NCBI GenBank assembly: GCA_003427395.1
Contig: BFEA01000038.1
Coordinates: forward strand, 3,932,050 to 3,977,787
DNA from: Chara braunii
Taxonomy: Eukaryota > Streptophyta > Charophyceae > Charales > Characeae
Length of the DNA: 45,738 nt
Reading direction: 5' to 3'
The notes under the pieces are model-generated. The model made no database searches and was not told where the DNA came from. It was given only the letters and a program-made list of their open reading frames with translations. Within the stretch, counting starts at the first letter, position 1, and each line of letters begins with the position of its first letter. The translations under genes and the position numbers were made by a program. Below, piece by piece: positions 21,479 to 31,104 of the stretch.

Positions 21479-21940
21479 CAGCTCCACACGTCACGTCGCG
21501 CTATCGCTACCACGCGCGTGTTGATATCTTGTCTTCACCCACCACGTCCTTCCGCCATAGCAGGTTCGCTTTTCGTAGCGTGACTTCCATTTGCCATAGC
21601 CGGTTCACTTTTCGTAACCCGATTTTCCTCGGCCATAGCGGGTTCGCTCGTCGTACGTCCATATCCGTGCGACGTTCGTCGTTCACAGAACGTTGTACGA
21701 AGGTAAAATGCTATTTCAGTTGTCCCAATTGTGTCCGATATCCAAACATATTCCCAGATGCCCTGTTTGCGCCACATGTTGAAGCCCGAATCAATTCGGA
21801 CTCCTGGTTTTGTTGTTTCGCAGCTCCATCGGTCAAGTTGCGCTATCGGCACCGCCCGCGTTGTGATATGATATTTTCTTCACCCTCCACCTCCGTCCGC
21901 CATAGCCGATCCGCGCTTCGTAGCTCGATTTCCTTTCGCC
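21479..21940. repeat. Direct repeat with a period of about 342 bp
   Basis: About 115 bp at 21479-21594 recurs at 21821-21940. Shared words are CAGCTCCA, GCGCTATCG, TTCTTCACC or CTTCACCCACC, CGCCATAGC and TTCGTAGC. Inside the first copy a shorter unit of about 50 bp with GCCATAGC and GGTTC repeats two or three times, giving a shadow minus-strand peptide with SEPAMA repeats. Confidence 0.7.
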
Positions 21941-22087
21941 GAAATTGAACCTACACGCTACAAAGCTGTCAGGATATTGTTTGTATATATGTATATATAG
22001 CAGCACACACTCGTAAGTGCCCTTGTTGAACGACGAATCAATTCCCGATTTCCGTCCATGTGTCCCTTGTGAGGTCGCCAACCTAGG

Positions 22088-22122
<35 letters not shown>

Positions 22123-22204
22123 CACGTATGTATATATACAGGTACTCGACTCTCTCTCTCTCTATAAGGTTGAATTAATTCGCAGTTTTTGTTATATATA
22201 TATA

Positions 22205-22275
<71 letters not shown>
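22088..22275. repeat. TA dinucleotide microsatellite
   Basis: Two long TA runs, 22088-22122 and 22193-22275, interrupted by a CT run and one copy of the leader motif. Confidence 0.95.
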
Positions 22276-22280
<5 letters not shown>

Positions 22281-23021
22281 GCCACTCGTCCGTGCCGCTT
22301 CTACAAGGCGGAATTAATCCGCAGTTTTTGTTCTTCCGTGCCGCTCCTATAAGGCCGAGTTAGTTCGCACTTTGGGACCCACAGTGTTGTAGGAGTTGTC
22401 GCCCTTCGTATCGAGAACTCCGAGTTAGTTCGCACTTTGTCGACACCTAGCGGGATATGTTTTAGGTCTTCGTTTCCAAAATTCCGGATTACACGCCTCT
22501 TTCCTGAAAGCAGGCTCTTCATTTCTAGAAGATAAGACGCCTCTTTCCTGAAAGTAGGATTTTTCCTGAAAGTAGGTTTTTTATTTCCAGAACTGCGAGT
22601 TGTTGCCCTTCGTATCCAGAACTCCGAGTTAGTTCGCACTTTTTCGACATGCGTGTTGAACATGTTTCAGGTCTTCATTTCGACCACTCCTAGTTAGTTT
22701 GCACGTCTTCAAGATAAGCCACGTCTTTCTGGCACGCGAGATCCTCGTTTCCGAAACTGCGAGTTGGAAGTGTTGTCTTTTCTCCATAATTGCGAGTTAG
22801 TTCACACTTGTCGGTGACCATGCGGTACGTGTTGTAGAGGTCTTCATTTCCACAACTCCGAGTTAGTTCGCACTTTCACCAAGATAAGCCGCATCTTTCT
22901 TCATTTTCAGGATTGCGAGTTGTTTCGCACTCTGTCCAAGGAGTTGTTATCTTTCCTCCCAACTCACTCCGCCACAGTAGTATTGTCTTTGTTCCCACAA
23001 CTCCGAGTTAATTCGCAGTTT
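22172..23021. repeat. Leader repeat array with motif GAGTTAGTTCGCACTTT
   Basis: About ten copies of a 17-base motif GAGTTAGTTCGCACTTT or its variant GAATTAATTCGCAGTTT occur at irregular spacing (22172, 22311, 22357, 22422, 22626, 22690, about 22795, about 22859, about 22916 and 23004). They alternate with a second element (AAGATAAGCC, GTCTTCATTTC, CATGTTTCAGG). The array occupies the region between the TATA box and the start of the large gene and carries no supported coding sequence. Confidence 0.8.
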
Positions 23022-23112
23022 GCAGTTGTACTCTTAGGAAATCCTTGTGGCTTTCTCATAGTCTTCCGGTTTAGTCCAGGCGTGGGCATATTGGTCTCGG
23101 GTTGGGAGTAAA

Positions 23113-24561
23113 ATGGCTTCCGCGAAGAACACATCGACAAGCGTTGGGCCGTCTGGCCCCGGGGAGGGACGACCTCTTCAGCAATCTAGTCCTCAGTATT
23201 TCCATACGAGGTATGCACAATGGTTTTTGGACTTCGTTGTCGAGGGGAGCCTTATTGGGCCAGCTGTTTTCATGCGACCCTCTTGCTTTCCAGACGCCGA
23301 GGGAGCAGCCGACGTTCATCCTCTCGGTACCATCGTTTCGTTCAACAAACAGCTTGGAGGCTTGCTCAAGCTGCACACTAACATCTTATACGGCCACTGC
23401 AGACTGCCTTACAAAGGTGTTAAGGGTGTGATAGTGCCGATCAATAATTTCGCGGGGTACGGCTCGAACATGCTACTTTGTTGTCACTTCAAAGGGTTTT
23501 ACGATGGCAAAAACAGGCGTCTTCCACCACCAGTGGAATATCTCGATCTTGCACTGAAGGTGCCGAAAGACCGTCCGGTTCTTCCACGAGAATATGTTTT
23601 CCGGCTTCCGCCAGCCCATGAGGGGTCGTCCATCTTGGCTCAAGAAACCCCTGTGACGCCAGTGGGGCACGACAGTGTGATTCACGGCATTGAGGGTCAG
23701 GGCAAGGGGCACGCGCGCAGCATTCAGATGCAGATCGACCCAGATGCTTCTGGGAACACGTCTGGCTTGCATTCCCCAGATGCAGAGACTCACCGGGTCG
23801 GTACTCCGAAAATCCTCAAGTCTGTCTGCCAGGGTGACACGTATTCGCTTCCTGATGAGGCGAGAAGAGAATCCAGCAGATCAGGGCAAGAGGTTGGAGG
23901 GAATGAGGTTGAAGGGATGGGCGTTGTGCGCGACAACTCTGGCGGGGAGCCGACTTCTTTGGAGAAGAAGCGCGAGCGACAGAAGACGATGCCATAAGAG
24001 TTGGCGGAACAAACCCGCCGCATGAAGAGGATGAAAGGACACTCAGAGTCGATGATTGGCGGGGATGAAGGTGATGTCGGAGAACGTGCCTCGGGAAAGG
24101 GGACGCCAAGCATGCGTGGCGGACAAGAACAAGGAGTCAAAAAGAGGCAGTCGAAGCAAGAGGGTGCAACAACAAGTAAGAAAGCGAAGAGGCCTACCGG
24201 TTTGACCATCGGCGAAGGACAAGCTATGGATGAAGGAGATTCGGCTCATCTAGGCATTGCTGCCGCGAGAGAACCTTCAGAGAAATCAAAAAGGAAACTG
24301 GCAGCCGAAGAAGGCGATGGCCAGAAAAAACCTCGGAGGAGGAAGACTGGTGAGGGGACGAGTGGTGGAGAAAGGGCGTTCGGTAGGCAGTACGACGAAG
24401 CGGCAACGTTTTGGCTCGAATACGAGCGGAACGACGACGGTGAGATCGTGGAGAAGGAACTCCCCATTCAACTGCTCATCGACCCCGGGAAGGTCTGCGA
24501 CATCCCCCCGTGGGAAAGATATTACAATCACCGCAGTCTCACTCGCGATGGTGTGGAGTAG
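23113..24561 (+). pseudogene. N-terminal and ParB-like part of a large element gene
   Basis: Frame 1 opens at ATG 23113 (MASAKNTSTS) and runs to 24561 with one internal TAA (23995). The first 160 residues form an unrecognised domain (QYFHTRYAQWFLDFVVEGSL, LLKLHTNILYGHCRLPYKGV). A charged stretch follows with several basic clusters (KKRQSK, KKAKRP and KSKRKL...KKPRRRKT), which look like nuclear localisation signals. The end (ELPIQLLIDPGKVCDIPPWE, then YYNHRSLTRDGVE) resembles the start of a ParB-like nuclease domain. It stops at TAG 24559 where repeats and a foldback element intervene. The ParB assignment is inference from short motifs. Downstream pieces on the same strand are probably the continuation. 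Confidence 0.6.
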
Positions 24562-24625
24562 TGTCGTACCACTGGTCACTGTTCACGGGGTCTGTGGACG
24601 AAGACCGGTCATGGAGTTCACCCCG

Positions 24626-24801
24626 TTCACGACACGGGAGTTCATGGAGTTCACCCCGTTCACGACATGGAGTTCATGAAGTTCACCGCAGTCTCACTCG
24701 CTAGGTTACCTGATCGGACGTCCGGGACCCCCCTGACCGTCCGGGGTTGTCCGATCGGACAACTGGTCGGACGTCCTCCCCGGGCACTCTGTCCGAGCCC
24801 G

Positions 24802-24833
<32 letters not shown>

Positions 24834-25093
24834 TCAGAAAAATCTGAAAAAAAAGTGTACAGAAAAATAAACTGAACAACGTTTGCCTTGAAATCATACC
24901 GAAATTCGCTGCCAATTTTCAAATAAAAAATAAAATAAAATAAAAACCTTTTTTTTTTTTGCTTTTTTCGTGCTTTTAATTGCTAAAAATGGAGTTGTCC
25001 GGGCCCGGACATCCGGGACCCCCCTGACTGTCCGCCGAGGACGTCCTGCCATCGGACAACTGGTAGCCTCTCCATGAACTCCCGTGTCGTGAA
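24626..25093. mobile_element. Foldback (MITE-like) insertion in the large gene
   Basis: A perfect 24-bp inverted repeat, 24626-24649 against 25070-25093, bounds 468 bp. Inside are two direct copies of a segment of about 50 bp (24716-24767 and 25007-25064) rich in GGAC/GTCC, two perfect 16-bp palindromes (TTGTCCGATCGGACAA at 24747, TGTCCGGGCCCGGACA at 24996), a 30-base poly-A run from about 24802 and a poly-T run near 24950. It separates the ParB-like part from the rest of the gene. The ATG at 25074 lies in the right terminal repeat. No target duplication is identified with certainty. Confidence 0.7.
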
Positions 25094-27498
25094 GGAGCCA
25101 GACATGTTCTGTTGGCAGTCTCTCGCTGACATGACCGATGCCGAAAAATTGTCGATCCTCGACGACATTCTCGTGCTGACGGGAGTGTTTGTGCAATTGG
25201 CGGGCGGGCATCTAAAACGTCAGCATAAGCCTGGAATTAAAGACATGGTGGTGATGAGGAAAGTGAACCGCATGATGCTCCGCATGTTTTACTTCATCTT
25301 GTTCCTCGAATCCGAGGAGGACGCAGAGGTTTGGCGGTATGGGAGCCAGTTTTTTCGGACCGAGGAGCATCTTCTGGCACAGTCCGCGCCGCGGGGCCTC
25401 ACGAAACAGGTGTGGGTCGAACTGCGGAAACATTTCCATGGCGTGGTGGAGTACGTCGACACTTGTAAACGGTGTTTCCCGTACGAGGAGTCCCTCAAGG
25501 AAATGAAGAAAATGTACGATGATAAGTTCCCTAAATCTTTCGAGAAGTCCGCCCACTCCATCTTCCGACGAACGGAGGAAGAAGTGGAAGAAACGATCAG
25601 GGTCAGCGGGGATGTGAGACACATCAAATGACAGAAGATCAACCGGGTGACCAACCTTATTCCTTTCAGTTGTCCAGCTTCCCAGGCTCACACTCGTCTC
25701 ACATAGATCCGCGAGATTGTGTGACATTACGTGTGCAACTTGTACGTCCTCGATTTGTGTCATCCCACACTCCTCTCAGATTGGCAAGAAGACGATTTCG
25801 CCTCCTTGCAAGGCGTTCTCCAAACCCTATCGCCAAGGCACTAGGCACTTGTCGTTTTCTTCCCCTCTCGTTGGGAGCTCAGTTTCTTGAAAGGCATGGC
25901 CAAGCTTAGCGTTCATCACGTCAGGACAGGGAAGTGGGTGCGCCATGCAGAAAGGAAGGCCACTGTTCGGAAAGGCAACATGTTGGTCGAGGAGTATGAT
26001 CGTTTGTAAGTGGTTCTCAATGGCGCGAACGTGGCAGACAACACGGTCGCAGTCTTCCCGGCCAGTAGTCCATCGAAGCCTCCTCGTGCCAATGCTCCAA
26101 GTCCAGCCAAACCCACGGCGGTGGCCCCCTCGAAAGTTGCCTGTTCATCCGACCCGTCAGGACAGGCTGTAGCCTGTTTCGACGTGGTAGACGAGGACAA
26201 GTTCCCTCGTAGCCAGTGGGAGGACGGCGGCATGACAAGTGTTCGAGGAGCTACTTACGGGGACAGGGAGCGCAACCCAGCTCATCTGATTTGTCTGCTG
26301 GAGAACTTTTGCAGAGTTGGGCAAACTGTTTTTTTTCTTCGGGAAGGCGCACGCGTCTGCCGCATGGGAGCTCCTCTGCAGCGGTCGGAACGTCGTTGCC
26401 CTAGAGGACGAGGCGAAGATGATCGATAACCTTTGCGAGCTCGTTAAGACACGCGTGGAGGACCCTCGCCACCAATGCTCTTTTGTCCAGACCACCGGCG
26501 AACGGAAATGGGATCCCAAACGTGATATGTATTGGAAATTGCCGGAGAAGAAAAGGACGGAGGTTTGGGAGTTCCTTTTCCAGCCAGGACCGCCTGCTCA
26601 GACCGACCTGGAATACAACCGACGGAGGAATCTGGTGTTCGGTGTGCTGAATGGTTACCACGATGCACCCACGGAGTCTGTCTCGAATTTCCTGAAAAGG
26701 CTGGAGCACGTTTTCTTCGTGATGGCCGAATCGCTGACCCTCGAAAGCTAGGCGCAGTTCGACGAGGAGGACCCTTTCGACGCTGAGAACATGGAGGAGA
26801 TGAGCGACTCCGAAACCTTCGATTTCGAGTCCATGCCACTTCCTCTGGTGGTTGCACAGGTTGATGCTGAAGGGGAAGGTGTTCCTTGGAGATATAGCAC
26901 GTCCCCTGCCGGTTTGAAGCGTGTGTTTGAGTGCGAAACAGTCGAGGACCAATCTTCTGATGACGGGGAAGAAGCGAGAGACTATGATTACGAACCTGGT
27001 GACAAGCTCCCTAGGGACCATGATACCTGGGAGAACGACAGATTCTTCTTCTACGGGAAGCATCACCGGTTCACGCCGAAGGATGTCTAGGGCCACAACG
27101 TCGTCTGGCACCCCAGGAAATTCCAACCTGCTGTAAAGACTAGAAAGTGGGTCATGGCAATGAAGGAAGCCGATGGCAAGTGGAGTGACATGAAAAGATT
27201 GGGAGCGGGTCCATTTAAGAAAAAGGTGAGAGAAGCTCTGATGGAGCATTTAAGGGTTATGAACCCTGACAGGAGTCTGCCGGACGTCAATGTGTATGCA
27301 AGCCAAACACTAGATGAGTTGTACGCCAACAAAATGTTGGAGTTTCGAGCGCTGTTCTACGCACAGGAGACGGTACCGTCTCGTGGTGACGAAGCAAAGG
27401 GGAAGGGGCCAGGCGAAACGTCGTCGAAACCAAAGGGCTCCGGCAGAAAACGGTCCGGCGAAAAAGGGTCGGGCGGAAAGGGGTCGGGCGGAAAGTAG
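25094..27498 (+). pseudogene. Methyltransferase-like part of the large element gene, broken
   Basis: Frame 3 reads through TGA 25629, TAG 25704, TGA 25722, TAG 25842 and TAA 26007. It shifts to frame 1 at a T8 run (26329-26336) and then meets TAG at 26749, 27088 and 27496. A helical middle (VVEYVDTCKRCFPYEE) precedes a segment with the layout of an N6/N4 DNA methyltransferase: VLDLCHPTLLSDW with LQGVLQTLSP and ALVVFFPSRWELSFLK (about 25746-25895), then RNPAHLICLLENFCRVGQT (26271-26328) and FFFGKAHASAAWELL with SGRNVVALE (about 26332-26410). This fits the family's order of catalytic segment, then the SAM-binding glycine-rich segment. The expected DPPY-type motif reads HPTL and the glycine motif is altered. 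A low-complexity acidic stretch follows. Assignment is by pattern only. Confidence 0.55.
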
Positions 27499-28586
27499 CA
27501 GGGCGGAATGGGGCTGGGTGGAAAGCGTAGAGCGTTCAGAAGTCACGAGTCTAGCGGAACTGAAAGCTGCGGCGAAGGGAGTTGAGACTCGGGCATGCGA
27601 GACAAGGCGGCCCTGAGGTCTTATCAAGTGCGAGTACATCCGCACTTGTCTGCGAGGACTTTGTTTCACGACGCTGGCGAGCGCAAAGTGTTGGAGGGGC
27701 CCGCTGCAGGAGTGTTGGAGACCAGGCCTAGCGGAGTGCCGGATGCTGACCACCCAACGGAGTGCCGGGCCCGCTGTCACAGGATGCACATGCTGTGCAC
27801 CGGACACTCTGGTGATGACGGAGTGCTGGAGGGGCCCGCTGTCACTCCACTAGGAGTGTTGAGTCTCCTCTTCCCGGTGACAGCACCCGCTGGAGTCACT
27901 CAACGCGGGCCCGTCGTCACTCCGCTAGGAATGTTGAGTCTCCTCTTCCCGGAGGGGCCCGCTGTCACTCCGCTAGGAGTGTTGAGTCTCCTCTTCCCGG
28001 TGACGGAGTGCTGGAGGGGCCCGTTGTCACAGGATGCACATGCTGGAGTCACCTGACAGAGTGTCGGGCCCGCTGCCACAGGGCGCACATGCTGGTGGTG
28101 ACGGAGTGTTGGAGGGGCCCGCCAACAATCCGCTAGGAGTGTTGAGTCTCCTCTTCCCGGTGCACAACATGTGTGTCCTGTGGAGGAGGTGACGGAGGAG
28201 ACGACTCAGGATCTGGTGGTGACGAAGCAAAGGGGAAGGGGCCAGGCGAAACGTCGTCGGAGCCAAAGGGCTCCGACAGAAAACGGTCCGGTGAAAAAGG
28301 GTCCGATGGAAAGGGGTCGGGCGGAAAGGGGTCGGGCGGAAAGGGGCAGGGCGGAAAGGGGCCGGGCGGAAAGCGTAGAGCGTTCGGAAGTCATGAGTCT
28401 AGCGGAACTGAAAGCCGCTGCAAAGGGAGTGGAGACTCGGGCATGCGAGACAAGGCGGCCCTGAGGTCTTATCAAGTGCGAGTACATCCGCACTTGTCTG
28501 CGGGGCTTTGTTTCACGACACCGGCGAGCGCAAAGTGCTGGAGGGGCCCACTGCAGGAGTGTTGGAGACCAGGCCGAGCGGAGTGT
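27383..28586. repeat. Duplication of about 0.36 kb flanking a minisatellite-like segment
   Basis: 27383-27739 recurs at 28216-28586 (offset 833-847 bp), with one extra GGGCGGAAAGGG-type unit in the second copy. Each copy starts with GTGGTGACGAAGCAAAGG, contains the GGGTCGGGCGGAAAG array (peptide SGGKG) and ends with GTGTTGGAGACCAGGCC. Between them are four copies of GTGTTGAGTCTCCTCTTCCC (from 27856, 27931, 27979 and 28139), and GGAGGGGCCCGCTGTCACT recurs. The copies differ in stops, so one copy is open where the other is not. Confidence 0.85.
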
Positions 28587-28603
28587 CATAGGACGCACAT
28601 GCT

Positions 28604-29800
28604 GTGCACCGGGAAGAGGAGACTCAACACTCGTCGCCTAGCAAAGTGCCGGATGATCTCGATGCAGGAGTGTTGGAGACCGGGGCTAGCGGGCATCTAC
28701 GTCATCCTTCGGAGGGTGCGTCCGTCGACTTAGAGAGCAAGAGTGCACCACGTCAGGGAAAAGGGGAACTCTCACAGGAAGCACATGCTGTGCAGCGGGA
28801 AGAGGAAACTCAACATTGGCCGCCTCACGACGTGCGGGAGGGGCTCGATGCAGGAGTCTTTGACACCGATGCTAGCGAGCATCATTGTCATGCTTTGGAG
28901 GGCGCGTCCGTCGATGTGGAGAGCAAGAGTGCAGCAGCTTTGGGGGAAGAGGACCTCTCAAAGGAAGCGCATGCTGTGCAGCGGGAAGTCGGGTCGGGCG
29001 GAGGTGAAAGCCTTTGCGAAGGGAGTCAAGATTGCAATATGCGAGTCCTCGTCGCAGTGCGCAGCACGCTTGTCCTGTTCAGGACGACACCTTGCTCCTA
29101 TACCTCTTGGAAGAGGGTGAACGTTTACAGCGTGTGCGTCATCTGTTAAGGGACCTACTGTAGGAGTGTTGGAGACAGAGGCTAGTGAGTGCGAAGGTCA
29201 TGCTTTGGAGGAGACTCATATTGTACAGCGGGATGAAGAGCTTCTCGAAGGCTCGTCTGGACATGCCATCAACATCGGGGACACCGATTCGGTTTTGCAC
29301 AGCGGGTCGCCACTGACGACGCAAGAGGGTGACGTTAAGGGAGGTCATGGGACGTTTGGGGAAGCTCGACTTCGTGGCGAAGAAGAACCTGTGCTGGAAA
29401 CTCGGCTTCATGACGATGAGGAAGGAAAAGAACCCTTGGGGGAAGCTAAGCTTTTTGGCGGTGAGGTGTCGGCTCGGCGCCATGACGATGAGGCAGGCGA
29501 AGAAACCGTGGGGTGAGCTCAGCTTTATGCTGGTGAGCTGTCAGCTGGACTTCATGTCGGTGAGGTGTCGGCTTGTCAGATGGGTTCAAAGCGGACAGAT
29601 CATGATTCTCAGTACAACAGCTGCGGTGAAGAGCAAGGTGATCGAGCGTCCGCCCTCAATTCAGGTCGGGAAACGGTGCTTTATGAAGCCACAAAGTTGG
29701 TTAGCGACTCAACTGCCATCGAGCTGGTTAGCGACTCAGCGGTGGTCGAGATGCAGAACATTGAATCCTCCACGGACGTCGGCACAGTGGCGTGACAGGA
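28604..29800 (+). pseudogene. Acidic tandem-repeat protein segment upstream of Ulp1
   Basis: In frame 2 (28604-29149) two repeats of about 60 residues follow one another, each built as EEETQH..., DAGVLET or DAGVFDT, HALEGASVDVESKS or PSEGASVDLESKS, and EEDLSKEAHAVQR or KGELSQEAHAVQR. A third partial copy continues in frame 3 from about 29155 (GVLETEASECEGHALEE), after a frame change and a TAA at 29147. Frame 3 then reads through a different acidic repeat (FGEARLRGEEEPVLETRLHD, then LGEAKLFGGEVSARRHDDE). It is strongly acidic and has no known fold. It lies between the methyltransferase-like part and the protease on the same strand and may be a linker of one polyprotein. Confidence 0.5.
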
Positions 29801-30060
29801 GGTCGGTTCCCCTCGATAGACTCCCGGGCACGGTAAGATTTGTGAACAGTAGCACTCGCGCATTTGCCCATGTTAAGCTCTCTCGTCATCTACATTGAAT
29901 TGATGGGCTTATGTGGCTATTACCACTTCTTAAACAAAAGTTTGTGAGTTGTTTTCTATGTTCTACAAGTGTGAGGTTGTCAATGTCCCTGGCCATGAAG
30001 CCTGGAGGTCATTGACCGCTTCACCGAAGAGGTCCTCGTCAACTATAGGGTTGTTTAAAA
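29801..30060. other. Spacer before the Ulp1 segment
   Basis: No open frame with recognisable content. It is the gap between the acidic repeats and the protease part. Confidence 0.5.
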
Positions 30061-31104
30061 GGGTCTAGATGCCTTGCCTTTCCAGGAGAGCTGTCAGGGT
30101 TGTGAAGTCTTGTGGAATAGATAAGGAGGAAGCTTTGCGGAAACATGTAGTTGCGTCTATCGAAAGCATTACTACTTTGTCTGCCGGGTCTAATGACGAT
30201 GCCAAACGGGGAACCGTCAAAGACCCGTGTCTTAAGTACATCGCCAAAGATATATCAGCAGTCGGGGTTACAAATTTTCTAGAAAAAGGGCACACAGTTC
30301 TTGACCAGTTCACCCCGGTGGTTTTGGCGGCTTCTCACACTTGTTCTTGGGTGTTTGTGCAGTTGCGGCTACGTCATCTTTTCGCGTGTCGTTGCCTACT
30401 GAGGAGCTTAGCGGTGCAGACTTGAGAATGTTGCAGGAGGTCTGCAGGGATTTCAGCAACGGCCACGAGGTGGTTTCCTCGATTTCGCAAAGGGACCAGT
30501 TCTATTGTGTTGAGAAGAAAAAATCTTCAAACTCTTGTTCAGGGGGGGGTGGCTTTGCGACGAGGTGGTGGAGTCCTACTTGGCCTTGGTTGGCAATGCT
30601 ACGTTGCTGGGGTGTCCCTCTTTTTATATTTTCAGTCTGTTTTTCTATACGAAGCTCGTCGATGAGGGATGTCGACATGAAAGGGTTGCGAGGTGGACAA
30701 AAGATGTCAACGTTTTTTCGTACAATATGCTCATCGTTCCTGTTCATAAAAATCGATTGCACTGGACCCTATTATGCGTTCGCGAAGGAGGGTTAGAGTA
30801 CTACGACTCCCTCCTGCAAGACGATGATAGTTTTTCTTCCAGTATGCTTGCGAACTTCACGAAATACCTCTATGACGCAGCAGTTCGTCAATTTGGTCAA
30901 CAAACGAAATTGGATCTGCCAGAGCCCGAGATGGTTGTTCATGGTGTCCCTCAACAGTCGGATGGGTTGAGCTGCGGTGTTTTCATGCTCGCCTTTGCTT
31001 CCTTTCTGGCACGCAGTCATTCACCTCCATTTCCGATAGTCCAAAGCGACATTTCGAATATGAGGTTGAGGATGGCAGTGGACATAATCCAAGGCTCAGA
31101 ATAA
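30061..31104 (+). pseudogene. Ulp1/C48-type cysteine protease domain, frameshifted
   Basis: A SUMO-protease-like domain that would cleave ubiquitin-like proteins or a polyprotein. An upstream part reads in frame 3 (30069-about 30335, VGVTNFLEKGHTVLDQFTP) and frame 2 (about 30345-30530, LPTEELSGADLRMLQEVCRD). The core is in frame 1: GGWLCDEVVESYL (from about 30544), NMLIVPVHKNRLHWTLLCV with catalytic His at 30760, YYDSLL with Asp at 30805, and VPQQSDGLSCGVFMLAF with the oxyanion Gln at 30952-30957 and catalytic Cys at 30973. All three catalytic residues and the Gln are present. The frame 2 to frame 1 change falls near a G8 run (about 30542-30549). It ends in TAA at 31102. The family is often found in plant transposons, including Mutator-like ones. 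Confidence 0.85.

Noticed and set aside
25212-25763. 183-residue minus-strand open frame
   Set aside because: Antisense shadow of the plus-strand middle segment, which fits the surrounding gene.
26401-27249. 282-residue minus-strand open frame
   Set aside because: Antisense to the methyltransferase-like gene, whose plus-strand reading has consistent motif order and continues across frames. The minus reading has no domain.
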